64,000 nt of DNA from Emydura subglobosa (Eukaryota > Chordata > Testudines > Chelidae), in assembly GCA_007922225.1 (NCBI GenBank), contig ML679974.1, positions 9,877,255-9,941,254 on the forward strand, in the 5' to 3' direction. Positions within the stretch are counted from its first letter, which is position 1. Each line of letters starts with the position of its first letter. This document shows positions 1 through 10,460 of this stretch, in pieces. A program made the translations under genes and the position numbers. The notes beneath the pieces were generated by a model. The model searched no databases, was not told the origin of the DNA, and saw nothing but the letters and a program-made list of their open reading frames with translations.

Positions 1-159
1 AATTCCCACTTGTGACTGTTGTCGAACTGTCTGCTCAGATTGTCTGCAGTGCTGTCCTGGATACCAGGTAAGTATGCCACTGATGTGGATATTTTGGCCT
101 ATGCACCAGTTCCATAACCTTACGGCTTCTGAACATAGGTAGTTGGATCTTGCCCCTCC

Positions 160-540
160 TTACCGATTGATATAGAACATACATGCTATATTGTCCGTAA
201 TGATTTTTATGGTTTTCCCTACTATGAGAAGTAGGAAATGTTGACAGGCATTGCGGATAGCACGTAACTCCAGCAGGTTTATATGCAATTTGCTTTCCTG
301 TATTGACCATTTTCCTAGAACAGTGTGTTCTTGTAGTGCTCCCCATCCAATTAGTGATGCATCCGTAGTGATCATGATGGAGGGTGTTTCCCTTACGAAT
401 GGAATCCCTGATAGAAGGTTGCTGGGCTGTGTCCACCATTTTAACGATTGCTTAATCTTTTTTGGCATTACCATATTTTTGTATAACGATTGCCTGTATG
501 GCAAGCCACATTTGGAGGGCTCACGTGTGCAATCATGCAT
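160..540 (-). pseudogene. DIRS RNase H domain fragment
   Basis: The 126-residue open stretch carries the three acidic positions expected of RNase H: Asp60 in TTDAS, Glu91 in LLELRAI and Asp116 in ITDN. GWGA follows the first Asp, as in DIRS and Ngaro elements. It would degrade the RNA strand of the RNA/DNA hybrid during reverse transcription. The frame closes at a TAA (160-162) just after FYINR, but the GGARS-like coding continues beyond it in the same frame, so this is a nonsense mutation rather than a natural end. The Met at the start of the open stretch is not meaningful, because the domain is part of a longer polyprotein that continues from the RT side. Confidence 0.75.
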
Positions 541-609
541 GTTGTGCTACAAATATGGTGGCTGCCATGTGCCCCAACATTTGGAGGCATTTGTAGTTCA
601 TCCTCAGCC

Positions 610-905
610 CTAGTGTATGAAATAATGTTCTTTTCGTATGGATGCTTGAATCACCCCCATGTATGTACGTGCACTTATAAGGCAATCATCCAGATAAGAG
701 AATATAGTAATCCCTAGTCTGTGAAAGAAGGCGGCTACGACTGCAAGTATCTTGGAGAAAATCTTTGGAGCAGTACAAAGGCTGAAGGATAACACTACAT
801 ATTGATAGTGGTTGTTGCCTAGTGTGAATCTTCAGAATCTTCTGTGAGCTGGGTGAATGGTAATGTGGAAATATGCATCCTGAAGGTCGAAGGCTACAAA
901 CCTAT
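610..905 (-). pseudogene. DIRS reverse transcriptase palm fragment
   Basis: Minus-strand translation gives FVAFDLQDAYFHI followed by TIHPAHR (about 900-841), and then in the same frame the catalytic SYLDDCLIS motif (YLDD codons at 685-696). These are the RT A and C motifs that supply the metal-binding aspartates. An in-frame TGA at 832-834 separates the two blocks, so the enzyme cannot be made from this copy. The segment between them (LCTAPKIFSKILAVVAAF) matches the corresponding FGLATAPRVFTKVFSVVAA segment of the copy at 11755-11946, which supports both calls. Confidence 0.75.
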
Positions 906-1239
906 CCCCCTTTTCAAGCGCTGGTAATGTAGTAGCCAGAGTGACCATCCTGTATTTCTGTACCCGGATGAACTTGTTCAGTTTTCTTAAGTCCAAAATG
1001 GGTCTCCAACCTCTAGTTTTCTTTTGGGTGAGAAAATAATGGGAATAGAAGCCTCTGTGTTGGTAGGAGACATTCTCTATGGCACCTAATTTGGAGTAAA
1101 TGTTCTACCTCCTGTTGCAGAAGACGCTCGTGAGATAGGTCCCTGAAGAGGGACAGGGAAGGGGTTTGGATTGTAGGCATGGAAGTAAAAGAGATAGTAT
1201 ACCCAGAGTGGATAATTTCCAGTATCCATTTGTCCGTTG

Positions 1240-1608
1240 TTATGCTCGCCCAGTGATGGTAAAAGGGGTGTAGGCAGTTTTTTTAACAAGATGATGGATG
1301 TTGTGGGTTCTGGCTGTGGCGAGTATGATCACGTAATTGTCATGATCATAATTTGACAACAACACAGTGTAATTTTCTACCCTCAGTTGTAGTGTAGCTG
1401 AGGTGTAGACCTTCCTGCCAAGCAAATCTAGTCTTTTGTCCTCTTTACCGTGTGGTGTTGAACTGTTATGTTTTTGTTTGGTCCTCTGGTTAGCAGCTTC
1501 TATGACCAGTGAGTTAGGAGCTGGTTGAGTGAAGAGGAACTTGGTATCTTTAGCAGGGACATATTTTTTATCAACCCTTCTGCAGGTAGGAGGGATAGTG
1601 GTGGGCAT
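1240..1608 (-). pseudogene. DIRS gag-like conserved region
   Basis: This is an open minus-strand stretch of 122 residues. It has the block RRVDKKYVPAKDTKFLF, then NSLVIEAANQR and GRKVYTSATLQLRVENY. The last block aligns with RSFYSMSLQFHVANY in copy 2 (13163-13381), so it is a conserved part of the element's first ORF. The protein is presumed to be structural (gag-like). Near its C-terminal end (about 1270-1290) the sequence runs straight into the region that precedes RT (HNNGQMDTGNY in the overlapping frame at 1086-1289). About 0.8 kb present in copy 2 is missing here. Confidence 0.65.
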
Positions 1609-2270
1609 TTACCAGATGTGATTGGTGGGCTCCATCAAGGCATCATCCACGGGAAGAGTGATTTTAGAAGAGGCTGAGGTTTGTAGTATTCTCAGTAATT
1701 TGTTTGGTGAGGCTACAACCTCCTAGAGTGGAATCTCCAAGCTGTCAGCTACCCTCTTAAACAACTCCTGAAACTGTTTAAAATCATCTGCAGTTGTAGG
1801 AGGTAGAGGAACTATGGCCTCATCTGGTGAAGAAGATGAGTTGTGAGCCAGTGGAGTTATCTCTTGCTCTGCAATGTCCTCCACTTCTTGTGTAAAACCG
1901 GTTCTTTTGGGTCCTGTTGGAGAAGGCCGATAGGGTGCCCTTTCCCTGCATCTCTGGGAGGTTGATGGTCTACTGTGTGGTGTGGAATAAGCAGACCAGA
2001 TGTCCCATCCCGGTCACTGCGTGAGGTATGGGACTGGTGGAGTGAACCATGGGGGTGCAGGCCATGGGTATGATGGACGTCCAGAACATGGATGGTGTTT
2101 AATTGAGTGTCTCCTAGGTGATGGTTGTTAAGGGGGAAAGGTAGCCTGTTCACCTGCATCATTCTCATCCCTGGAGAAGGAGATGGGGGAAATGGGGTCC
2201 TCCTGACTGAATTGTACTGGGGAGGTGTCGGTCCCATATAGTGGTGATAGTAGGGAGGATGCTAAGAATT

Positions 2271-2286
2271 CCTCCTCCTCCTCCTC
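2271..2286. repeat. (CTC)n microsatellite, Glu run in the DIRS gag frame
   Basis: This is a pure trinucleotide run. On the minus strand it gives a short glutamate tract in the frame spanning 2128-2373. It lies inside the DIRS copy and is probably internal expansion in the gag region. Confidence 0.7.
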
Positions 2287-2856
2287 ATGGTACCTGCACT
2301 TTCCAGTATGCTTTTGTGGGCCCGGTGTCATCGGCTCCATCATTAGTATCGATGCCAATCTGCTCCATGGCAATTCTTGGTACAGACATTTGCGTTGGCG
2401 CCATCGGCACTGTTGATGTTGTCAGTGCCATTGGTGTCTCAGAGGTTGTCAGTGCTGAAGGCACTGTGAGTGAAATCAGTGCCGATGTCATGGACTCAGT
2501 ATGTTTTGGTGCCATGCTGCTCGTCGGCACTGAGGTCTGTGTCAGTGCCAATGTTGTGACAGTTACCGCCATTTTGCAGACTGTTACTTTCAATGGTGCC
2601 GAATCGGATCGGAGTTGTTTTGTTTATCTCTCAGCTGTTTAGTGGAGCAGTGAGAGTCCTTCGTTATTGTCAAAATCAGTGTACCGGTGGAACCGAAAGC
2701 CTCTTCAGTACCAACTCCTTTGTCCTTTCCCGGTGTCCTCCTTCTTTTACTCTGCTCCTTCACAGGTGGATTAGAGTGCCTTTTTTGAGACTTGTCTGTT
2801 GAGCTGTTACTCTCTCCAGGGTCTGAGGCAGGTCTCAGAGACCTCCTCCATAAGTA

Positions 2857-3051
2857 TTAGCTTGAGGCGGAGATCCCCTCACATGTGGCTCTAGCTTTTA
2901 GGTTCTTGCGGTGGACGCATTTTGGGGCGCTATGCCCTTCTTCTAGGCATCTAATGCATTCCGAGTGCCCGTCCGAAGCTGGCATAGTGTCCCTGCTTGA
3001 GGCACACCGTTTGAAGCCAGGAGTGCCTGGCATAATATTCCTATTAACCAT
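2857..3051 (-). pseudogene. DIRS gag N-terminal zinc-knuckle segment
   Basis: Residues 32-45 of this minus-strand stretch (2917-2958) read CIRCLEEGHSAPKC, which fits the CX2CX4HX4C nucleic-acid-binding knuckle of retroelement gag proteins. The preceding SDGHSEC matches SDKHQSC in the second copy at 14961-14981. The fragment lies near the 5' end of the element on the minus strand, which fits a gag position. It is short and closed by stops. What it binds is inferred from the motif class only. Confidence 0.6.
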
Positions 3052-3934
3052 TAACTACTGGGTAAGTCTGAGAGAAGAAAGATTTTGGGGGGTTTTTTAG
3101 GGAAGGATTGAGGTAAACTACTCTAACTACAGGTAAATTAACTAACTCTAACAAGGAAAAAATAACCTATTAATGAATTTTTGAAGCGGGCTATGAAGAG
3201 TTGCTGAGGGCTCCGTCTCAGACTGTGGACAGTTGAGAAGGAATTGAGGGGGTCAGGTCACATGCGCACCGAAAAGGGCGCCAACGGTGCCACGAGACAG
3301 GGACAGCACGTGCGCGACCTGGAAGGGTACTGCTGACAAAACGTCCGACGAAGAACACACCAACACCTGGAGTGGAGCACCAACAGGAACACAACACAAG
3401 CTTGTTCTTCTTTGAATAGTGATTAGGGAAAAGGAGGAGGAGATTTTCCTTCTTGAGAACTTGTTGAGGGCTGAGTAACAATCTCCCAAACAAGCTCTAC
3501 TGCCTTGTCAGGGAGGTCATAAGTGAAAACTTAAATAAAAGATCAAATACACAAGATCAAATTCAAGAGCTCTACATGATACGTCAGAAGGCCCTAAAAT
3601 ACTGATCTTGAGGCAGATGGTGTTCTAGACGATATAACTGAGGCAATTACCAGCCAGCAGACATTTAGTTATATCTGTAAGAAGTCACGTAGGAAGAATG
3701 AGACAGATGTCTTTGTCTGACTCTTGATCAGACTGTGATGGACACTCTAGAGATATAGGAAACACAAAGAAGTAGGAATTTCTTCCCTCCCATCAGATTC
3801 TACAGCAACTACAGACAAATACTCCTTTTCTCCACAACTACACCTTTCCTCTTAAATATCTGTGCTGAGCCACTGGGATCAACACTGCAGGTGAAATCTG
3901 AAGCCTGATGTGGTCACCCAGTTCAGCCCAGTGC

Positions 3935-4255
3935 CTATTCACAGTCACTCAGAGGGGAAGAATACAGTGAGTAGAGGATGAAGATACCATGTACTGGTGG
4001 AATCTCAATGAAATGCTGCAGAATGATGTTGCAGCAGCCAGGACATTCCTTTGCCCTTCTCTTCTTTGAATCCTTTTGGTACCTGTTCTGGTTCTTCTCC
4101 TTAAGGCAAAGGGCGATGTGAACTAAATACAGGATATTAGCTAGAAGCACCAACCGCTGATCAAACTCTAGGCAGGAAACAACTGGATCCCTGTCTGCAG
4201 GGAAATCAGTGGAGAAGCTTGGGCCCAGCAAATCTTGCTCCTGATTGGACATCAT
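3935..4255 (-). CDS. Unassigned 106-residue minus-strand ORF
   Basis: An intact ORF runs from ATG (4255) to a TAG at 3935. It opens MMSNQEQDLLGPSF, has a hydrophobic stretch LVLLANILYLVHIALCL (about residues 34-50) and then a lysine/arginine-rich run KDSKKRRAKECPGCC. The composition is more protein-like than that of most chance ORFs here. The bases just before the ATG (CCTCTGACAG) could be a splice acceptor. I do not recognise the protein. It may be a chance ORF, a retrogene or repeat fragment, or part of an exon. It sits between the end of DIRS copy 1 and a palindromic repeat. Confidence 0.2.
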   Translation of the reverse strand: MMSNQEQDLLGPSFSTDFPADRDPVVSCLEFDQRLVLLANILYLVHIALCLKEKNQNRYQKDSKKRRAKECPGCCNIILQHFIEIPPVHGIFILYSLYSSPLSDCE

Positions 4256-4525
4256 CTGTCAGAGGGGTATGTTCCCGTTGGTCTCTCAATCTATACGGTT
4301 GCCAGTCATGCCACAGAAACCATTTGATGGTCATTTTGAGCTCTCTGTTTCTCCCTTTTCTGGTGGATAAAGAGCGCCTCCAATTTCTGCTTCCCTCACA
4401 ATATTGCTTTTCTTTTTCTTTCCTTTTTTAAAGTTAGAAATATCAGGTCCTTATTTTTCTCTCTTTGCCCTCACAGCAGGCTGTAATCTGAACCACAACT
4501 CTCCCTTTGTGAGATATTTAAATTT

Positions 4526-4809
4526 AGGGTTTGACGACACATGCAGATTAATCCAGAATAAGAAAGAATGTGAATTTCAAGTATATTAACTATTCATGAT
4601 TAACTTCATGTTTGGATGCTCTTATTCTAGATTGTGGGTGCCTTATTCTGAATTAGATTAATTCCAGAGTAAAAGTGACAAATTCTCTTACTCCAGAAGT
4701 AGATTAAAATAATTTGGAATAAAGCACTTTTATTCTGGAATAACAGCAGCCACACATGGAGTTAATCAGAGATAGATCCTCCAGAATAATTCCCTGTGTA
4801 TACAAGGCT
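4526..4809. mobile_element. Non-autonomous DNA-transposon-like element with terminal inverted repeats
   Basis: The left end (AGGGTTTGACGACACATGC) and the reverse complement of the right end (AGCCTTGTATACACAGGG) are similar over about 28 bases. Both are followed by ATTAATCCAG/ATTATTCTGG-like sequence. The interior repeats TTCTGGAAT/ATTCCAGA motifs in both orientations and has no coding frame. Ends of the 'cttgtctacacagg' kind are common on short turtle and crocodilian MITEs. The superfamily is not assigned and the exact target duplication was not resolved. Confidence 0.5.
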
Positions 4810-5989
4810 TAAACAGAATTATACTTATGGCCATTGCTTCCAGTCTGAAACATGAAAGTCAGTTATCTCAGTTACAGAAAAGTCTACCCCCCATCCAACC
4901 CCTCATCCACTTTTTTCTTTTGGGAATTCCAATCCAGTTTTTTAGTTCCTGGGAAAGCACCTTGGGGCACTATATTCCCCAGTAAAATATATCACTTTTT
5001 TCCTGATCTATTGTTCTCCGTTTTCTATAAAGAACTTAGGTTATGTCATTGAAAGAAGTTTATAGCACTTGAATGCAATTCAGTTTTGCACATAAATTAA
5101 CATTTTTATTAACTGAAGAAACGATCAGTATATATCTTTCACACTTAATTCCCATAAGTGTTGAAGTAAGTACTTTGGAACTTTTGCCACTTAAGCCAGT
5201 AGCAAACAACTATTATTTGGGGACATGTTTTAATAAGGTTAGGGCTCTCTGTGTTTTATCTTCTCAGATTATTTTACTATGCCTCCTTCATACTCATCTA
5301 ACACACTTGACTAAAATATATAGCACTACTGTCAGTCTCAGTGGTGGTTCTTCATTTTCTGATTTATGGACAGCTCAATTGATTATGTAATTTCAAAAAG
5401 CAGAAACTCTGCAAGGAAATTAATGGCCCAGAGAAATCTCACTTAAATTGTACAACTGCAGATTTTGTAGGAAAGAAGCCACTCTGTAACTAGAAAGGTA
5501 CAAGAAAAATTGGCAAGACTAATCGTGTAATCCCACTCACCACCTCTGTCTGTATTAGGAAGTTAGCTTGTTGCTGTCAACACCTGTCAACAATGGACAC
5601 TCCTTTGCAGCATTGCTGAAAAAAGGCTAGGTGCTAGCATAGCCTAAGGTGACAGTTTTTTGCTGAGTTACAGAAAAAAGTTTGCATCTTGTCATCTGAC
5701 ACTTCTCTCAAGAGAATTTTCTGGATTGGTGCTGAAATCAACTTTGTTCCATCCATGCTGGCACTGGCAGTTAAACCATTGTCAGAATATTTTCTAAATT
5801 ATCTGTTACCAACAATTACTTTACGTAACAGGTATTAGTAGAGAGAGGTCTTCCTTTGCCTGTTGCAGTTAGTATATGTACACTCAGATCTATCATAGTG
5901 TCTAGTATTCTAGTTAATAAATGATAAATTCAGGAATTTTAAAAATTAAAACTCACTCAGCAAATTGTCACACCTATTGTGATCTACCA
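4810..5989. other. No gene or classifiable repeat seen
   Basis: AT-rich sequence with several stop-bounded chance ORFs (for example 5073-5390) and no splice-flanked or motif-bearing frame that I can support. Confidence 0.5.
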
Positions 5990-6022
5990 CAACATTTTCA
6001 AAAGCACCCAAGTGACTCAGGG

Positions 6023-6300
6023 CACCGCTACACTATAAGCGTGACAGCAACACAGCTCCAGTGCTCAGCTATGCCACTGTAATGCTGTAGTGTAGACATT
6101 TACGGCAGCAGCAGAAGGGGTTTTTCTGTCCCTCAAGAAGCAGTAGCTAGGTTGATGGAAGAATTCTTCTGTTGACATAGCTGTGTATACACCGGGGCTT
6201 ACATCAGTGAAACTGTCTCCTCTGGGATGGGAATTTTTCACAATCCTGAGGAGCATAACTAAATCAACCTAAATATTAGGTGTAGGCCTGGTCTCAAGAG
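6023..6300. mobile_element. MITE-like insertion 1 within the split repeat
   Basis: The left end GGCACCGCTACACTATAAG resembles the reverse complement of the right end (AGGCCTACACCTAATATT), sharing the CTACAC core. An internal palindrome GAAGAATTCTTC lies near 6158-6170. There is no coding capacity. It interrupts the palindromic repeat listed at 5990-6626. End points are good to about five bases. Confidence 0.45.
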
Positions 6301-6350
6301 CCTAAATCCCATTTTCAAAAGTGACTTAAGGCTCTTAGAAGTCTAAGCCC

Positions 6351-6592
6351 TGGTCTATACTGCTGGCAAAATTCAGCGGCAGTTGACTTCATAACTTCTG
6401 TTTAGCGTGCTGTCTCCACTGTGCTGCGCCGACAGGAAATGCGTACCTGTCGACGCAGCGCTACACTTTTTTTGGAGGTGGTTTTAATAAATCGACTTCC
6501 GGATCGATTGAGCAGATCTTTTACTTCTATTCAATCAATCCGGGTAGATTGATCTGACGGCAACAAATTTGCCACCGTCAGTGAAGGTATAC
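6351..6592. mobile_element. MITE-like insertion 2 within the split repeat
   Basis: It begins CCCTGGTCTATACTG and ends GTATACCCT, with a degraded 'CCTGGTCTACACT' type terminus. The interior holds GTCGACGCAGCG and CGACTTCCGGATCGATTG blocks. The flanks rejoin as one repeat when it is removed. This is a non-coding, non-autonomous DNA-transposon-like element. Confidence 0.45.
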
Positions 6593-6626
6593 CCTGAATC
6601 CCAATGACTTTCAATGAGATTTAGGC

Positions 6627-6787
6627 CTGGTTTACGCGTAAAACTTCTACTGGCATTGCTATGTTGGTTAAGGGTGTGAATAAAAATATACACCTCCTAG
6701 AAACATAGCCATGCTGAGAAAAACCCCAGTGTAGATGCAACTATGACAACAAAATAATGTTTCTGTCAGTGTCACGCTGGTTGGATT
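6627..6787. mobile_element. MITE-like insertion 3
   Basis: It starts CCTGGTTTACGCGTAAAAC at the broken end of the preceding repeat and has internal inverted segments (ATTGCTATGTTGG versus CATAGCCATGC). It runs to CCCCAGTGTAGATGC and a degraded tail before a 12-base G run. The right edge is uncertain. Confidence 0.4.
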
Positions 6788-6799
6788 GGGGGGGGGGGG
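6788..6799. repeat. poly(G) run of 12
   Basis: Direct observation of twelve consecutive G. It is a likely source of length error and a possible quadruplex contributor. Confidence 0.8.
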
Positions 6800-7325
6800 C
6801 ATTCATTATGTTGTTTAACATTAATATGTCAAAATCATAGTAATTCATGTGAGATATGCCATGTCAGGTACTGTTAGAAAGGCTATAATGTGCTAAGTAA
6901 GATGACAATGTTTATGTTCATGTGTTATCTGTGTAACGGGAGTTATGGATGTTTGATATATCTGTATTTCAAATTGCTGTGTGTGGGTCACCTTTTTGGT
7001 AAAGAGCATAGAGTTTAAATAACTGGTCTCTTTACTGGACCTAGTGGCTTATTGGGAGCCAGAGACTGAAATGCAGTAAAGGGGGCTGTGTATATATTTA
7101 TTTTGGCTTTTTGATAACCAGTGTGCGGAATCAGAAGCGCTGTTTGTGGCTGGTTGGGAAGTCTGACTTCAGTGTCACCCACCAGTGTAGGAGAATCTAC
7201 TCTCCTTTTACAGCCTGCCCTGACCTTGGCATATTCAAGTGGCTACCCTGGGCATGGAAGGGTCACAGTCAGCATAACTAACGTCATTTGGAGAGGGGTT
7301 TTCCTGTAGCAGCATCTAAGGTAGG

Positions 7326-7356
7326 CTAAGGCTATGTGGTGCAGACATAGCCTTAG
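7326..7356. repeat. 12-bp perfect hairpin
   Basis: CTAAGGCTATGT (7326-7337) and ACATAGCCTTAG (7345-7356) are exact reverse complements with a 7-base loop. The hairpin abuts a copy of the CCTAAGT palindromic repeat (7357-7455) and probably represents a collapsed pair of terminal inverted repeats from a MITE. Confidence 0.7.
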
Positions 7357-7455
7357 ATTCCTAGGAGCCTTAATCACATGTGAAAGTGAGACTTGGCTCC
7401 TAAGTCAGTAGGCATTGCAATGTTGAGTGGAGCAACAACTAAATACCTTTAAAGT
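7357..7455. repeat. Palindromic CCTAAGT-family repeat fragment
   Basis: TCCTAGGAGCCTTAATCAC, then GTGAGACTTGGCTCCTAAGT. These resemble the family members at 5990-6626 and 33906-34242. Confidence 0.4.
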
Positions 7456-8569
7456 CTGGACCTTAAGCAAATTTTACCCCTAGCCTCACATTAAGGAAAA
7501 TACAATACTAAGGGATCCTCAATTTTTTGTTATATTTTGGACATAACAAAACAGAACATCCCTAGAGAATCTAGTATCACAAGTGGTTAAAAGAATATGC
7601 CCACATTCTATTTCATTCTTAAATCTTTAAGAAAACAAGCGAGTCTTGGTTACTCAGTTCAATATTACCAACCTGTCATGAATACAGAATTTGCTTTTAC
7701 TGGCTTGCAACTGCTACAGAAACAAACGTGTGTACTTTTTTTCTTTAGCTACACACATATTTAAGAAATGGAAACATTATGAACAGGGTAACTCCAATGA
7801 TAAAAGTCTTCAAACATTACACTTTATTGCTAGCAATACCTTTTAGAACGGTTGTCTTTTTTTTTCTGTCTCCAGTTTTTAGCAAGCTTCTGCTATTTTG
7901 ATTCCCAATTCTATTATAAATTCCTGAGTAAGAATCTTTCCAATTTTGCCACATTCCGCCTCCAAGCCGACAGCTACTGTTGAAATAAATGTCCAAAAGC
8001 AATGATGCATGCAGATTTTAAAGGCTATAAATTAACTAAATGTCTGATCTACAACAGGCAACCACTGGACAGGGTCAGTATAGGGTTATGTTTATCTGTG
8101 AATGACTAAGCTTGAGTGTAAAGAGAAATAAACCTTTCAAATATATAAAGCTGCCTTTGTTATCAAAGAAAGAATACAAAAATATTCATAACAAAAGGAT
8201 CATTTATAACATTTACATCAACTGTTCCTAGCATCCAGAAAAAGCAAGTCTAATGTGCATCATAATACGGGATTCTTTAAATTGGGAAAAGTATTCAAGG
8301 AGACATAACTTACTTGACAGTCAGTCCAGATGACAGTGACAGTGAATTTGGAACAGTTACAATGCAAAATGCAAATCCTGTAAAGATTTATGGACATGGT
8401 TAACTTGGTGCGCATGGGGGCATGATCCCCCCCCATTCAAGTTAAGAGTTTTGCACTGAAAAGAGGATCAAGCCCATGAACAATCTCAGTTCAGATCAAC
8501 CAGACTACTCACATCATGTTCTTAAAGTTGAACAAGTATTCAAGACTCAGGCCTAAATAACTAACCAGT

Positions 8570-8742
8570 CATTAGAGAGATAAGCTGGGTGTGGTAATAT
8601 CTTTTATTCGAACAACTTCTGTTGGTGAGAGAGACAAGCTTTTGAGCATACACTTTAAGAAAACTTGTGTCTCTTACCAACTGAAGATGGTCCAATAAAA
8701 GATATTACCTCACCCACCTTGTCTTGCTAATATTCTGGAACC
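8570..8742. repeat. Inverted-repeat interspersed element (copy A)
   Basis: The left arm GGTAATATCTTTTATTCGAA is mirrored by the right arm TCCAATAAAAGATATTACCT, and the flanks GCTGGGTG and CACCCACCTTGTCT also pair. The interior has GTTGGTGAGAGAGACAAGCTT. It belongs to the same family as 28553-28750. It has no ORF and is a dispersed sauropsid repeat of uncertain class. Confidence 0.6.
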
Positions 8743-8959
8743 AATAAATAATTAACAGTTTTGCAATCTTTTATTTCCACATTGGCTTCTGCTTGATTAA
8801 ATAGGGACAAAACGATTCAATTGTGATCCTTCCCAGATTTAGCAATAATTATTTTTCTTTCAGCTGTAACAAACCCGAGTCCAGAACACTAACTGTAGGT
8901 ATACTGTGATTTCTAACCTTTCATAGCACAGACAGTATTGATTAATGACAAGCATATTT

Positions 8960-10460
8960 ATATATGACCAAGTCTAAGTTTTAAGGGTGGTCAAAATCCA
9001 TACCATTTTTAAATGAATCTGGTCAGATGTTTATAAACATAATCTTATTAACACATTAATACTTGTCATTCTGACCTGGAGCTCTACAAGCACTCTCTCA
9101 TCTGAATAATCATCCTCTGTTCACAAACATCTCCTCTTTTTTAAATATACGTTTTTAAAATTAAGGAATTGCTACATCACCCCCTAAGCATTGGTAGCAT
9201 AGATGGATTTCTGACAAGAAAAGCATTTAGATGATTCTTTCACGTCAGCCTGAAACATCTCGGCTGCTAAGGAACACAAAGGAGGCACAGCTCTAAGTGG
9301 CCTTTGTAAGAACATAGGTCATGACTGCAGGTTCGTTTGAAACCTAAAAGCAATAAACCTATATGAAATGGCTTCACAAAGGATGTCAACCACATATTTG
9401 AAAAGCAAACTCACCTCAGTCAATATGTATTCTAAGCCATTCATCAACTTACCTCACTTGTGAAAAGATACTTAAGTGTAAAAACCATTTAATTAGGAAC
9501 AACATCCTATTGCACACAACCAGCCACATAAGATATCAAATCTATAATCAAATGTGCTTGGACAGACCCTTGCTGCCCCAACTCTGTGGTGAGCCATTTA
9601 CAAGACTGGGACCTAAGTGTGTTAACAGAGCCATTTCCCACATTGATCCTAGCAGGATCACAAAGGCCAACTTTCACCTCTTACTATTTTCCATATTTAC
9701 TTAAAAAGTTAACAACACTAGTTATATACACCTGATAACATGTACCTCCACTTGATTAGTTAAATCCAAGCTGGATACAAACCTCCCCCCCCAAAAATAT
9801 TTCCCAGGAGAGTTCCTATCTGGAACTAACCTTTTATTCAATCAGTGAATCCAGCTAAGTCTCAAGGAGCCCAATTCAAAAAGCATCCCTATTGAGAAAG
9901 GCTGCCTAAGGATATGCTGACATACTTGCATGCATCAAAGAACATAGTAACTTTTGTAAAAGTTGTTCTTGTAATGTTCAAAATTCTTTTATCATCATTC
10001 TTCTCTTTCCATTTAACTTATATCTATATTAGACAGAGCTGGGTAAAACTCCCTATTACTAAGTTTTCCTGAATTTTTCACTATAAACTCCCATTTTCAG
10101 TTGCTTATAAAACTGACAATTTTTAGCTGTTTAGTCTAAAATTTTCCATGTCAGGTGACTGTATCAGGCTGATTATTTTTTGGTTTGGTTTTTATTGTGT
10201 TTTATTTTTTGAAAATTTCAGCTAAATGATTCAGCCATTTTTGAGAATGAGGTTAGTAAAAATCCATGGTTTTGTCCATGTTAAATTCTAGAGACCTCTT
10301 CTTTGGAAAGCTGTAGCATCCAAATTCTTTGGAGCAAAGACTGGAAATTTGAGAGGGGCATGGTCTTTTGAGGATGAGCTTTTTGCTGTCCCTGTGCAAA
10401 TCTGATCATATTTGGTCAAGTTAAAAGTCTTAAAAATTACAGTTCACATTTGCTTGGTAC
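8960..10460. other. No gene or clear repeat seen
   Basis: AT-rich DNA with short chance ORFs only. A TTTTCACTATAAACTCCC region around 10060-10260 has T-rich mirror character but no assignable element. Confidence 0.45.

Larger units (their letters stand above)
1..3420 (-). mobile_element. DIRS-type retrotransposon copy 1, degraded and cut by the left window edge
   Basis: Read on the minus strand, the order is a gag-like region with a zinc knuckle (about 3050-1300), reverse transcriptase (about 1250-610) and RNase H (540-160). The tyrosine recombinase expected downstream in DIRS elements would lie left of base 1. DIRS elements replicate through an RNA intermediate and integrate with a tyrosine recombinase rather than a DDE integrase. 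The family call rests on the RT block FVAFDLQDAYFHI, the YLDDCLI motif, the RNase H arrangement and the match in order to a second copy at 11770-15355. Stops and frameshifts break every reading frame. The right boundary is approximate, placed where resemblance to the 5' end of copy 2 fades. Confidence 0.8.
5990..6626. repeat. Palindromic 'CCTAAATCCCATTTTCAAAAG' family repeat, split by insertions
   Basis: Three separated pieces read as one element: CATTTTCAAAAGCACCCAAG at 5993-6026, then CCTAAATCCCATTTTC and onward at about 6297-6350, then GAATCCCAATGACTTTC and onward at about 6594-6626. Related copies lie at 7357-7455, 33906-34242, 35865-35995 and 54712-54860. The family reads similarly on both strands (CCTAAGT/ACTTAGG), has no ORF and is probably a MITE-like or ancient dispersed repeat. 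Confidence 0.5.
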
